64,000 nt of DNA from the NCBI RefSeq assembly GCF_038896935.1, contig NZ_JBANDC010000016.1, forward strand, positions 62,001 through 126,000. The letters are read 5' to 3'. The notes under the pieces are model-generated. The model made no database searches and had not been told where the DNA came from. It saw nothing but the letters and a program-made list of their open reading frames with translations. This document shows positions 28,582 to 38,497 of the stretch, piece after piece. Made by a program: the position numbers and the translations under genes. The stretch comes from Collimonas rhizosphaerae (lineage in GTDB: Bacteria; Pseudomonadota; Gammaproteobacteria; Burkholderiales; Burkholderiaceae_D). Within the stretch, counting starts at the first letter, position 1, and the number at the start of each line of letters is the position of its first letter.

Positions 28582-29292
28582 TTACAGGATGCCGAACATC
28601 GCGGCCTTGATGGCCGCTGCGGTCTTGTTGGTGGCGTTGAGTTTTTTCAAGGTGTTCGAGATATGGAAATTCACCGTGCGGTCGGTGATATTCATGATCT
28701 CGCTGACTTCGCCCGACGTCTTGCCGTCAGCGGTCCAGCGCAGCACTTCGATTTCGCGCGAAGTCAGCTGCGTGGCGGCTTCCGGCATGTGTTTTTCGAT
28801 CAGCAGCAGCGACAGGCCCTCATGCGCAACCCCCACCAGCCACGACAGCCTGAGCGAGATTTCACGCAATTCCTTGTGCGAGACGCTGTCATCCGAACGC
28901 GACAGGTTGAGCAGGCCGGAAATGCCTTTGGCGTCATGGCAGGATTGCGCCCAGCCTGCGTGCAGACCATGCGAACGCGCATCTTCCCAGAACGAGCGGT
29001 TGCTGGCGACGTGCTTGTCGGACCAGACCATGGGCAGGTTCGAGTGCCTGCCATGCGCCACGGTGGGGTCGATTTTTTCGTAGCGCTCCTGCATGTAGCG
29101 CTGCTGCCAGGTCGTCGGGTAGTTGTTCAGGCTGACGACCTTGGGTTCGGCTACGGGCCAGGGCAAGCGCATGTCGTAAGCGCAGTAGTCAAAACCCAGC
29201 TGCTTGGCGACTCCGGACAAGGCGTTAAAAAGGACGGGCGCGGATTTCGCGCCCAACATAGACTGCATTTGCTGCTCTTGCCAACTAAACAT
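28582..29292 (-). CDS. LuxR-type acyl-homoserine lactone receptor and regulator
   Basis: 236 residues, the standard size. The autoinducer-binding domain keeps the canonical set: WxxxY (WQQRYMQ), DP (EKIDPTV) and the second Trp (MVWSD). The C-terminal GerE-type HTH is LTSREIEVLRWTADGKTSGE followed by NITDRTVNFHISNTLKKLNA. A good ribosome site (GGGAG and CAGGT) precedes the ATG. It is co-oriented with the luxI gene, separated by a terminator and a lux box, so this is a complete quorum-sensing pair. Confidence 0.95.
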   Translation of the reverse strand: MFSWQEQQMQSMLGAKSAPVLFNALSGVAKQLGFDYCAYDMRLPWPVAEPKVVSLNNYPTTWQQRYMQERYEKIDPTVAHGRHSNLPMVWSDKHVASNRSFWEDARSHGLHAGWAQSCHDAKGISGLLNLSRSDDSVSHKELREISLRLSWLVGVAHEGLSLLLIEKHMPEAATQLTSREIEVLRWTADGKTSGEVSEIMNITDRTVNFHISNTLKKLNATNKTAAAIKAAMFGIL

Positions 29293-29607
29293 ACCTGCAC
29301 TCCCGTAAAAAATGTGTGTTTTTCATGGAAGGAAATTCTTTTCTTCTGCTGCAAAACCGCGTTCAGGCCATCGACAGGGAACGGCTTGGGAAACGGTATT
29401 GCAACGTCACATCAGCTAGCACTTGGAATCACGACCTGTATGCCTTTTCTGGCTTCAGTTGCGGCGCGGGCCTCGGATTTCCGCGCTCACAAAAAAAGTT
29501 TCCATTGGGAAATTTAACACACTTTTGCCGTCGTGGGGCTTGAGTGAACATACAAAAATAATTGTTGATTTATCTATGTTTCTGATGCGACCCGTCGGCG
29601 CCTGGAT
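29293..29607. other. Intergenic region upstream of luxR
   Basis: 315 bases between the luxR start and the dbpA stop. It should hold the luxR promoter. A short inverted repeat TTTCC-ATTG-GGAAA lies near 29500 and AT-rich sequence near 29550-29580. No second lux box and no convincing coding frame were found. Confidence 0.5.
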
Positions 29608-30987
<1,380 letters not shown>

Positions 30988-31090
30988 GATGAGGTTGTCG
31001 CCAGCTTAAAAGGGAGGGAAGTCTAACAGGTGGGCGTGCTTAGGACCAGTGTAACCCCACCATGCTTGTCAGAACGGCTACTCGAATTGC

Positions 31091-31477
31091 TCAGTGCTCA
31101 TACAGCTCCAGCGGCAAACCGTCGGGATCGGCGAAAAAAGTGAAGCGCTTGCCGGTGAACTCATCGATACGGATGTCTTCCACGGCGACGCCTTGGCCGC
31201 GCAATTCCTGCGCCGCCAGGGCGACGTCGGGCACCCGGAACGCCAGGTGGCGCAAGCCGCAGGCTTCCGGCCGGCTCGGGCGCGGCGGCGGCGACGGGAA
31301 AGAAAACAGTTCTATCTGCACGCCGTCCGGGGTGCGCAGGTCGAGTTTGTAGGAGTCGCGCTGCTCGCGGTAGGTTTCGGCGACGATGGCCAGGCCCAGC
31401 AGCTCGGTATAAAAGCGCTTGGAACGCTGGTAATCGGAGGCAATGATGGCTACGTGATGGATGCCGGAAATTTGCAT
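31091..31477 (-). CDS. Glyoxalase I-like VOC metalloprotein (YaeR/GloA2 type)
   Basis: 128 residues, a single VOC unit pair: ISGIHHVAIIASDYQRSKRF at the start, LRHLAFRVPDV in the middle and DPDGLPLELYEH at the end. Histidines and glutamates at the ends of the beta strands fit a metal site. Length and ending match the YaeR/GloA2 group, whose substrate is not settled. It stands upstream of dbpA on the same strand with a 100-base gap. Confidence 0.88.
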   Translation of the reverse strand: MQISGIHHVAIIASDYQRSKRFYTELLGLAIVAETYREQRDSYKLDLRTPDGVQIELFSFPSPPPRPSRPEACGLRHLAFRVPDVALAAQELRGQGVAVEDIRIDEFTGKRFTFFADPDGLPLELYEH

Positions 31478-31503
31478 GGGTAGTCAGGCGGGAGCTAGGT
31501 ATG

Positions 31504-31531
31504 AAAAGCGGCCGCAGGCTTGCCGCGGCCG
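31504..31531 (-). terminator. Probable terminator of the chromate transporter genes
   Basis: On the minus strand CGGCCGC and GCGGCCG pair around a 9-base loop and are followed by a short T run (CTTTTC). It lies 12 bases after the stop of the second chr gene and before the VOC gene. Confidence 0.55.
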
Positions 31532-31542
31532 TCCAGCCCCGA

Positions 31543-32073
31543 CTATACCTGACCAATCCCGCTCAAGCCTAGCAGCGCGCCGGCGGCCAGCACCCACAGC
31601 GGATGCACCTTGCTCTTGTAGGTCGCCAGGGCGCACGCCGCGGCGATCAGCGCCAGGCCCCGGGCATGGGTCGAGGCCTCGGTAATCAGGGCGGCGCTGG
31701 CAGCCACCAGGCCGACTGTCATCGGCACCAGCCCGGCTTGCACCGTAGCGCGCCATGGGCGGTCCTTGAAGCGCTGCCACAGGTGCAGGACGACGCCGGT
31801 CAACAGCGACGAGGGGCCGAATTTCGCCAGGCTGGTGACCAGTACCCCAGGCCAGCCGGCGACATGCCAGCCGACCAGCGTCACCACCATCATGTTCGGC
31901 CCCGGCGCGGCTTGCGCCAGGGCGAACATGGCGCTGAAATCCTGGGGCGACATCCAGTGGTGGATGTCGACCACCTGGCGCTGCATTTCCGGCAGGATGG
32001 TGTTGCCGCCGCCAAAAGCGAGCAGCGACAGCTGGCTGAAAATCGTTGCAAGGGCGAGCAGGGTATCGGTCAT
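31543..32073 (-). CDS. Chromate transporter subunit, short-chain CHR (second half)
   Basis: 176 residues; the ATG at 32073 overlaps the stop of the first subunit. The CHR-domain signature FGGGNTILPEMQRQVVD and AQAAPGPNMM are clear, with five or six hydrophobic segments. Short-chain CHR proteins occur as pairs that together equal one long ChrA and may form a heterodimer exporting chromate. The open frame continues upstream of this ATG but only as a shadow of the neighbour. Confidence 0.9.
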   Translation of the reverse strand: MTDTLLALATIFSQLSLLAFGGGNTILPEMQRQVVDIHHWMSPQDFSAMFALAQAAPGPNMMVVTLVGWHVAGWPGVLVTSLAKFGPSSLLTGVVLHLWQRFKDRPWRATVQAGLVPMTVGLVAASAALITEASTHARGLALIAAACALATYKSKVHPLWVLAAGALLGLSGIGQV

Positions 32074-32642
32074 GACGGCAGCTTCCAGATAGCGATCACG
32101 CTGAGCGGCGCCAGCACCAGCATGGTTGGCAGCAAGGGCAGGCGCAGCAGGGCGATCGAGACAAAAAACAGGCAGGCGATAAACAGCGGCAGCGGCTTTT
32201 TCAAGATCGGCACCAGCATTTTCAGCGCCATCGAGATCAGCAGCCCGGAAGCCGCCGCGGCCAGGCCGGCGAACATGTGCTGCACCGAGGGATTGTCCTG
32301 GAAGCGCTGGTAGACCACGCCAAGCGCAATCACGATCGCCGACGGCGCGGCGATCAGTCCCAGCAGGGAAGCCAGGGCGCCGCCGACGCCGCGGAAGTGC
32401 AAGCCTATCGCGACAGACAGGTTGATGATATTGCCGCCCGGCAGGAACTGGCACAGGCCAAGCATGTCGGTGAACTGCGCCGGCGTCAGCCAGCGGCGCT
32501 GCTCGACGATCATGCGGCGCGCCAGCGGCAGCACCCCGCCGAATCCGATCAGTCCCAGCATCAGGAAGCCGGAGAACAGTTCGCGGGTGGACGGCGCGGC
32601 GCGCGCCATGTCCTGATTGGTGGTGATGGTTTCTGTAGTCAT
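32070..32642 (-). CDS. Chromate transporter subunit, short-chain CHR (first half)
   Basis: 190 residues with the matching N-half signature: LMLGLIGFGGVLPLARRMIV and LGLCQFLPGGNIINLSVAIG. It overlaps the second subunit by four bases and is preceded by the tam gene 18 bases upstream, so the three are probably one transcription unit. Whether chromate is the real substrate cannot be read from sequence; sulfate-like oxyanions are an alternative. Confidence 0.9.
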   Translation of the reverse strand: MTTETITTNQDMARAAPSTRELFSGFLMLGLIGFGGVLPLARRMIVEQRRWLTPAQFTDMLGLCQFLPGGNIINLSVAIGLHFRGVGGALASLLGLIAAPSAIVIALGVVYQRFQDNPSVQHMFAGLAAAASGLLISMALKMLVPILKKPLPLFIACLFFVSIALLRLPLLPTMLVLAPLSVIAIWKLPS

Positions 32643-32660
32643 TGCATATTATATTGAGGC

Positions 32661-33440
32661 TCAAACATTGGCGACGATGAAAAGCCGCTTGAACGGCAGC
32701 AGCGTGACGCCGTTCTCGCGTTGCGGATAGGCGTCCCGCATCGCCTCGGCATAGGCGGTGCGGAAGGGCGCGCGCTTGTCTTCCGGCAATGCCTCCAGGT
32801 AAGGCCGCAAGCTGGTGCCCGCAGCCCATTCGGCGACAGCGTCGGCGCCGCGCAAGGTATGCAGGTAAGTGGTTTCCCAGATATCCAGCTTGCCGGTGCG
32901 GGAACTCAGCAAGTCGTAATAGTTTTCAGCGCTCAGGATCGAAGGCTGTTGCGGCACACCGCGCAGGTAAGGCGCAAACGATGGCGATCTGGCAAGTTCC
33001 AGCTGCATTTTCCTCAGCGGCGCATCGTGCATCGCCGGCATCTGCACCGCCAGCCAGGAGCCGCCGCGCAGGAATGACAGCAAGCGCGGAAACAGGGTGG
33101 GATGGTCGGGCAGCCACTGCAGCGTCGCGTTGGAGTAAATCACGTCCAGCAATCCTTCCGGCTGCCAGCGCGCCAGGTCGGCGCGCTCGAAGCGGCATTC
33201 CGGCACCGCGGCGGCAGCAGCTTCGAGCATGTTGGCCGAGCTGTCGACGCCAAGCACGTCGGCTGCCGGCCAGCGTGCCTTTAACAGGGCGGCGATGTTG
33301 CCGGTGCCGCAACCGAGGTCGACTACCCGCTGCGGTTCCTGCTCGGGGACATACGCCAGCAGATCGAGGGCGGGACGCAGGCGTTCATTGCCGAAGTGCA
33401 TGTACTGCTTGGCGTCCCAGAAATCGGTGGTCGCATTCAT
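32661..33440 (-). CDS. tam: Trans-aconitate 2-methyltransferase
   Basis: 259 residues, as in E. coli Tam. The SAM-binding motif is VVDLGCGTGNIAALL, followed by GVDSSANML and the post-motif YSNATLQWLPDH typical of Tam. It methylates trans-aconitate, a spontaneous isomer that inhibits aconitase. AGGAGAAG lies just upstream of the ATG. The divergent LysR gene is 180 bases away and may regulate it. Confidence 0.92.
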   Translation of the reverse strand: MNATTDFWDAKQYMHFGNERLRPALDLLAYVPEQEPQRVVDLGCGTGNIAALLKARWPAADVLGVDSSANMLEAAAAAVPECRFERADLARWQPEGLLDVIYSNATLQWLPDHPTLFPRLLSFLRGGSWLAVQMPAMHDAPLRKMQLELARSPSFAPYLRGVPQQPSILSAENYYDLLSSRTGKLDIWETTYLHTLRGADAVAEWAAGTSLRPYLEALPEDKRAPFRTAYAEAMRDAYPQRENGVTLLPFKRLFIVANV

Positions 33441-33601
33441 GTCTTCTCCTAGAATTTGTCACAAGGTGGAGTGTTGGTGCAATTTCCTGGTATTTTTCGG
33501 AAAAATCATTCGTTTCACCCTAAAGAGCGATGAATATTGATTCGATAGACGCATGTTACAGAATTTTTAAAGCCTCACAAATCGACTTTTTTACTGCTTG
33601 T

Positions 33602-33620
33602 TTGTGATCTATAATCACAA
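33602..33620 (+). promoter_or_regulatory. Palindrome overlapping a perfect -10 box at the LysR gene start
   Basis: TTGTGAT (33602-33608) and ATCACAA (33614-33620) are perfect 7-base arms around CTATA. The centre contains TATAAT (33610-33615). Transcription from this -10 would start at about base 33622-33623, the first base of the LysR ATG. It fits a LysR-type T-N11-A autoregulatory site. No good -35 was found. Confidence 0.55.
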
Positions 33621-33622
33621 GC

Positions 33623-34513
33623 ATGTCTCGTCAACTACCACCTCTGCAAGCGCTGCGCGCATTTGAAGTCGCCGCCCGCTTTGAGAATTTCTCTGCCGCC
33701 GCCGAAGAGCTGCACGTGACGCACGGCGCCGTCAGCCGCCAAGTGGCGGCGCTGGAAGCCTGGCTGGGCATGCAAGTGTTCCATCGCATCGGCAAGCGGG
33801 TGCAGCTGACCGACGACGGCCGGCGCTACCTGCTGACCGTGCAGGCCGCTTTCGATAATATCGCCACCGCCACCAGGCAGCTGCGTGAATCCGGGACGGT
33901 GCGCGTATTGCACATCAACTCCTTGACGACCTTCGCCATGCGCTGGCTGCTGCCGCGCCTGAGCGGCTTCCAGCGCCTGTATCCGGGGGTCGAGCTGAAA
34001 TTGTCGACCTCTGCCGCGCAGCAGCCCTTGGGGGAGTCGGGCGAGCTGTTCGACGTTGCGATACGGCGCGGCCCGGGGCACTGGCCGAACTGCGTCAGCG
34101 GCGAATTCCTGGGCGAAAGCGAGTTGCCGGTCTGCAGCCCGGCATTGCTGGCGCGTGCGCCTATCCGGGCGGCCGGCGACCTGGCCGCGCATACCTTGCT
34201 GCATTCGGATACGCGCCCCGACGCCTGGCCGGAATGGCTGGCGCAAGCCGGCGTGGCGCCGGCCCTGTGCAAGAAAAAGCAGTCGTTCAATCATTTTTAC
34301 CTGGCTTTGCAAGCTGCCGTCGACGGTCTCGGCGTGGCGCTCGGGCCATTGCCGCTGATTGCCGACGAGCTGGCCAGCGGCCGCCTGGTGATCCCGCTGG
34401 CTGAACCGGTGATCCGCGCCAGGAGCTACTGGTGGATAGTGGCGCGGCATCAGGCCGAGGTGCCCTTGATCAAGCATTTTTGCGACTGGCTGGAGCAGGA
34501 GTCGCTGCGCTGA
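33623..34513 (+). CDS. LysR-family regulator (GcvA-like)
   Basis: 296 residues. The N-terminal winged HTH reads LPPLQALRAFEVAARFENFS and AAEELHVTHGAVSRQVAALE, close to the GcvA subgroup. The C-terminal effector domain contains the GcvA-like LLHSDTRPDAWPEWLAQAG region. No ribosome site fits before the ATG; a palindrome with a TATAAT box ends two bases before it, so the message may be leaderless. It diverges from tam-chr, its most likely targets. Effector unknown. Confidence 0.9.
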   Translation: MSRQLPPLQALRAFEVAARFENFSAAAEELHVTHGAVSRQVAALEAWLGMQVFHRIGKRVQLTDDGRRYLLTVQAAFDNIATATRQLRESGTVRVLHINSLTTFAMRWLLPRLSGFQRLYPGVELKLSTSAAQQPLGESGELFDVAIRRGPGHWPNCVSGEFLGESELPVCSPALLARAPIRAAGDLAAHTLLHSDTRPDAWPEWLAQAGVAPALCKKKQSFNHFYLALQAAVDGLGVALGPLPLIADELASGRLVIPLAEPVIRARSYWWIVARHQAEVPLIKHFCDWLEQESLR

Positions 34514-34616
34514 GGCGGGCTTGGTGGCGCGGATCCCGCAAATAATGATGCATAATGGCAACAGCCATTTTGGACTCGGCTCAATTTACATAAAAAATAA
34601 TGAGGAGACAAAAGTC

Positions 34617-35900
34617 ATGCGCCATATCCAGTTCAGCCGTTCTTTGAAATTGATAGCCGCGGTCCTGTCGAGCCTGGCGCTCGGCGCTTGCGGCGGTGGC
34701 GGCGGCAGCGATAACGTCGTCCCGCAATCGAAGGCGTTTACCGCCGACGGCGGGGTATCTTCGTTTTACCTCTGGAGCGGGACTGTTCCCGCCACCCCCG
34801 GCGTACTGCTGCAGCAGGAACCGTTGCCGGCCGGCCAGGTGCTGTCGAATGCCGCGCAGGCTGTGCGTATCCTGTACAGCTCGACCGATGGCGACGACGG
34901 CAAGACCGCGATCTACGTTTCCGGCGACTTGCAGCTGCCCAAGGGCGCGCCGCCGGTCGGCGGCTGGCCGCTGATCGCCTGGGCCCACGGTACGGTCGGC
35001 GTGGCCGACGTCTGCGCGCCGTCGTGGACAGTGCGCGATCCGCGCGATGTAGATTACCTGAATGCCTGGCTGGCGCAAGGTTATGCGGTGGTGTCCACCG
35101 ATTACCAGGGATTGGGCACGCCCGGCCTGCATCCCTACCTGCATGCGCGGCCGGAAGCCTACAGCGTGCTCGACAGCATCCGCGCGGTTTCCAAGAATTT
35201 CCCGCAGCTGTCCGGTTCGGTGGTGATCGTCGGCCAATCGCAAGGGGCGCAGGGAGCGATTGCAACCGCCGCCTACGCGCCCAGCTACGCGCCCGAAATC
35301 AAGCTGCTGGGAACGGTCGCGACCGGCGTTCCTTACCAGCTGCAAAGCGTGCTGGCTTATCTGAACGCGCTGACGACACAGGTGCCCACCACCGGCTTCA
35401 CCTCGGTGCTGGGGACGCTGGAAGCCTATGCCTGGCTGGGGTACGCCACCGCCGAACGGGTGGTGCCTGGCTTCCTGCTGTCGGATCACCTGACTGCCAA
35501 GGGCAAGGCGTTTTATGCGGTGGCGGCGAGCCAGTGCCTGGGGCCGATTGAAGACAACATCATGCAGAACAAGCTGGTCACTGCCGATGTGTTCAACGGC
35601 GACGTCACTGCCTGGGCTACGCAAACCTTGCAGTCGTCCAACTATCCGACGGTCAAGTTCGCGGCGCCGGTATTTGTCGGCACCGGGACCCTGGATACCG
35701 ATATCCCGACCGTGGTCCAGTATCAGTTTGCGAAAGACGCTTGCACGGCCGGCAGCACCATCGAGCAGCATTATTACGCCGGCCAGGATCACGACGGCAC
35801 GGTACTGGCGTCGCTGGTCGATTCAAAGCCGTTCGTGCAGAAACTGTTTGCCGGTCAGCCGATCACTTCGAATTGCGCGGCGCTGACGCCGCCGCCCTGA
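34617..35900 (+). CDS. Secreted lipoprotein lipase/esterase, alpha/beta hydrolase
   Basis: 427 residues from ATG 34617 (GAGGAG upstream). A lipoprotein signal ends in LALGAC with Cys25, followed by a Gly-rich linker common in Burkholderiales lipoproteins. The nucleophile elbow is GQSQG (Ser208); AWAHGTVG supplies the oxyanion region, GTLDTDIP the likely acid and GQDHDGT the likely histidine. This fits the secretory lipase family (LIP, PF03583). It acts at the cell surface or in the periplasm; substrate unknown. Confidence 0.85.
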   Translation: MRHIQFSRSLKLIAAVLSSLALGACGGGGGSDNVVPQSKAFTADGGVSSFYLWSGTVPATPGVLLQQEPLPAGQVLSNAAQAVRILYSSTDGDDGKTAIYVSGDLQLPKGAPPVGGWPLIAWAHGTVGVADVCAPSWTVRDPRDVDYLNAWLAQGYAVVSTDYQGLGTPGLHPYLHARPEAYSVLDSIRAVSKNFPQLSGSVVIVGQSQGAQGAIATAAYAPSYAPEIKLLGTVATGVPYQLQSVLAYLNALTTQVPTTGFTSVLGTLEAYAWLGYATAERVVPGFLLSDHLTAKGKAFYAVAASQCLGPIEDNIMQNKLVTADVFNGDVTAWATQTLQSSNYPTVKFAAPVFVGTGTLDTDIPTVVQYQFAKDACTAGSTIEQHYYAGQDHDGTVLASLVDSKPFVQKLFAGQPITSNCAALTPPP

Positions 35901-35905
35901 CTGTT

Positions 35906-36553
35906 TCAGGGAAGAGGCTTGGCCGCGAGGTCGATGCGGCGCTGGATGCGCGCCTGGGCTTCGCGGTCGGCCGCGGCCTTGGCGCGTTGCAATTGCACTC
36001 CCAGCCAGGCCAGCAAGGGCCGGCGCCAGCCTTGGGCCGACGCTATCTCGACCGCGTTGGCGATGTCGGGCGGCGTCAGCCGTCCGCTTTGCAGCAGGGC
36101 GCCAGCCGCCACCAGGCGCGCCAGCGGATCTTCGATATCGCCGATGCGGCCGCTGCTGACCACTGCCCTGTGCTGAGGCGGCAGCAAACCAGGGTCCAAT
36201 CCCTGCCACTGGCCATTCAGGTAAGCCGCATAACTGCGCTCGCCGGCGTCGGCGTCCGGCGCCAGCGGCTGGAACCCGGCGCAGTTGTCGAATTCCAGGC
36301 TGGCGGCGCGCGTGGCGCAGCGCGTCAGTTCGACGCGCGCTACCAGATCGGCGCGGCCGGTGCTGGCGACCGCATCGCGGGCGCGTGCGAATTCGACGTC
36401 GGCAACGCGCGTATTGCCGCTCAAATAGGCTGACGAAAAACTTTGCATGGAACCGAAGGCGTTGCCCTGCCATTCAGGTGCGGGCGGTTTGCTGCTGCAG
36501 GCGGCCAAGGTCAGCAATGCGGCGCCGAAGGCGAGGGGGGAGGCGATCTTCAT
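35906..36553 (-). CDS. Small lipoprotein of an MCE transport operon
   Basis: 215 residues from ATG 36553, which overlaps the MCE gene stop (ATGA). The signal MKIASPLAFGAALLTLAAC gives a lipidated Cys19, then SSKPP. The rest is mostly helical with Arg-rich C-terminal helices (RAKAAADREAQARIQRR). It does not show the strand-rich pattern of PqiC/DUF330 auxiliary lipoproteins. By position it probably serves the MCE system in the outer membrane or periplasm; the function is not recognised from sequence. Confidence 0.78.
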   Translation of the reverse strand: MKIASPLAFGAALLTLAACSSKPPAPEWQGNAFGSMQSFSSAYLSGNTRVADVEFARARDAVASTGRADLVARVELTRCATRAASLEFDNCAGFQPLAPDADAGERSYAAYLNGQWQGLDPGLLPPQHRAVVSSGRIGDIEDPLARLVAAGALLQSGRLTPPDIANAVEIASAQGWRRPLLAWLGVQLQRAKAAADREAQARIQRRIDLAAKPLP

Positions 36554-37500
36554 GGCAGTTTGAGCTCCGTGTTGCGGGCGAAAGGCCATTTGCGGTTGAT
36601 TTCGTCGACCAGTTGGGTCACCTTGCGCAAGCTGGCGTCGACTTCGGCGCGCAGTGCGCCCAGGTCGTTGCTGGCGATACGGGCATTGCTGCCTACCGCT
36701 TGCGCCTCGGCCAGCACGGCGTCCACTTTCTTGAGGCTGGCGCGGGCATCGCTCAATACATTGTTGAGCTGGACAACCGCGGCTTGCGCATCGTCCATCA
36801 CGCCGCGCTGGCCGGGCTGGCCGAATACGCGTTGGTCGGCCTTGGTGAGCAGCGCATTGACGCGATCCAGCGTAGCGATGATTTTCTTGGCATTGTCGTC
36901 GCTGCCCAAGGCGCCGCCCAGCACGCCATATTGTCCGTTCAGGCGGCCGGTGACGGCCTGCACATTGGCCAGGCTGGTGTTGAGGCTGGAATCGGCGGCG
37001 GTGATGGCCTGCAGGTTTTCCAGCAGTTCCCTGGCGGTCGCCACCAGGCGCGGGATTTCCGCCGCGGTATCGCCGCGCAGCACGGTGCGCACCGAGTCGG
37101 GCGGCAGCAGCGGATCGTCGAGCACGCCGGTAAAGGCGCGGATGCGGGTGTCGCCGACCAGCCCGCGCTCCAATGTAAATACGCTGCTGGTGCGCAGCCA
37201 GTTGGCGTCCTTGCTCGGGACGTCGATCAGGATGCGCGCCTTGCCATCCGAACCGAGATCGATGCGTTGCACGCGGCCGATGGGAAAGCCGGAGAAGGTC
37301 AGGTCCATGCCCACCAGCACGCCCTCGGAATCGTCAGCCACCAGCACCAGGCGCTGGGTGGATTCGAATACCCCGCGCGCGTACATCACGTACAGCACAA
37401 AACCGCACACCAGCGCAGCCATCAGGATCAGCAGCAGCAGCGCCTTGAGCTCGACATTGGCGGGTGGCCGGACAGAAGGAGATTCGGGGGCAAGTGCCAT
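36550..37500 (-). CDS. MCE-domain (MlaD-like) protein
   Basis: 316 residues: a cytoplasmic N-tail, one membrane helix (LLLLILMAALVCGFVLYVMY), then an MCE domain (VLVGMDLTFSGFPIGRVQRI) and a long helical C-terminus. MCE proteins form hexameric rings that carry lipids between membranes. It sits between a permease gene (14-base gap) and a lipoprotein gene (overlap). The ATPase that normally accompanies these genes is missing here. Confidence 0.9.
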   Translation of the reverse strand: MALAPESPSVRPPANVELKALLLLILMAALVCGFVLYVMYARGVFESTQRLVLVADDSEGVLVGMDLTFSGFPIGRVQRIDLGSDGKARILIDVPSKDANWLRTSSVFTLERGLVGDTRIRAFTGVLDDPLLPPDSVRTVLRGDTAAEIPRLVATARELLENLQAITAADSSLNTSLANVQAVTGRLNGQYGVLGGALGSDDNAKKIIATLDRVNALLTKADQRVFGQPGQRGVMDDAQAAVVQLNNVLSDARASLKKVDAVLAEAQAVGSNARIASNDLGALRAEVDASLRKVTQLVDEINRKWPFARNTELKLP

Positions 37501-37514
37501 GGTCGCTTTCCAGA

Positions 37515-38312
37515 TTAGATGTATTTCACTGCCAGCGCCCCGACTTCGATCAGGACCAGCACGAACAGCAGGCGCGTGGCGCCTGGCTGCAGGGTGGATG
37601 ACAGCGTGGTGTTGCGGCGCGCGCTTTCAAGAATCGCGGCGGTCGGGATGACCGCCACCGCCAGTCCGAACAGCAGGGTCTTCAGGGCGAAACCGAGCGT
37701 AACCGCCGGATCGAACACCCGCCCCACGGTACGCGTGTAATCGAGCAGGCCCCAGGGCGTGACGCCGTAGACATTGATATACGCCAGCAGCAGGACAATC
37801 ATGCCGCTCACCGTGGCCAGGCTCATCACCGAGAAGGCGCTGGCAATCACGCGCGGCACCAGGTCCAGCTGCAATTGTGCGATGTCTGGCGCGGTTGCGG
37901 TCTGGCCGGCGGCGGTCGCCGGCAGTTGCGCGCCGTTGAATGCCAGGCCGGCGCGCAGCGCCACGAACAGGGCTGCCGACAGCGGGATCAGTTCCAGCAC
38001 CAGCACCCGCACCATCATTTCCAGCGCATAGCGCGACAGGCCGTAGCTGAGCGCGGTGACCAGCACGATGCGGATCAGCACCAGGCTGAGCAAGGTCGAC
38101 AGCACGGTGAACCAAGGGAGGATCTGCCACGTGCCGCTATAGATATAGCGGTAGGTCGCGCTGCGGTTGGCCCGGTGATAGGTCGACGGCGACACGCCCA
38201 TGGCCAGCGCGATGCCGACCAGGTGCAGCATATGCCACCAGCTGCTCAGGGTGCGCATGAAAGTCACGGCCCATTGCTCTGGTTTTATGTAGCGGGACGG
38301 GGTTGGATACAT
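37515..38312 (-). CDS. MlaE-family ABC transporter permease
   Basis: 265 residues from ATG 38312; a start at residue 19 (MRTLSSWW) is possible because no clear ribosome site is visible. Five or six membrane segments, with the MlaE-type centre VLELIPLSAALFVALRAGLA (the LxPxxxxxxxxAG region) and LVPRVIASAFSVMSLATVSG. It should work with a cytoplasmic MlaF-type ATPase, but none is encoded next to it. It leads the three-gene unit. Confidence 0.85.
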   Translation of the reverse strand: MYPTPSRYIKPEQWAVTFMRTLSSWWHMLHLVGIALAMGVSPSTYHRANRSATYRYIYSGTWQILPWFTVLSTLLSLVLIRIVLVTALSYGLSRYALEMMVRVLVLELIPLSAALFVALRAGLAFNGAQLPATAAGQTATAPDIAQLQLDLVPRVIASAFSVMSLATVSGMIVLLLAYINVYGVTPWGLLDYTRTVGRVFDPAVTLGFALKTLLFGLAVAVIPTAAILESARRNTTLSSTLQPGATRLLFVLVLIEVGALAVKYI

Positions 38313-38497
38313 AGCGCAATGATAACGCAGCAACACTGGAAACAGGCCTGTACGGATTTCTTTTTAATGCCGCTGGATTTGTGTTTTTCCCGCTGCGGTC
38401 GTCTACCGGCAATAAAAACCGATATGCTAGACTTTCTGGCAAGAATCGGCTGTTGGGGATTTTCTGGAACCCGTATCAATTTCACGGAAAGAGAAAA

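Noticed and set aside
32074..32829. Upstream extension of the second chromate transporter frame to 428 residues
   Set aside because: The extension runs through the first chr gene and tam in another frame and has no protein-like character; the ATG at 32073 overlapping the upstream stop is the natural start.
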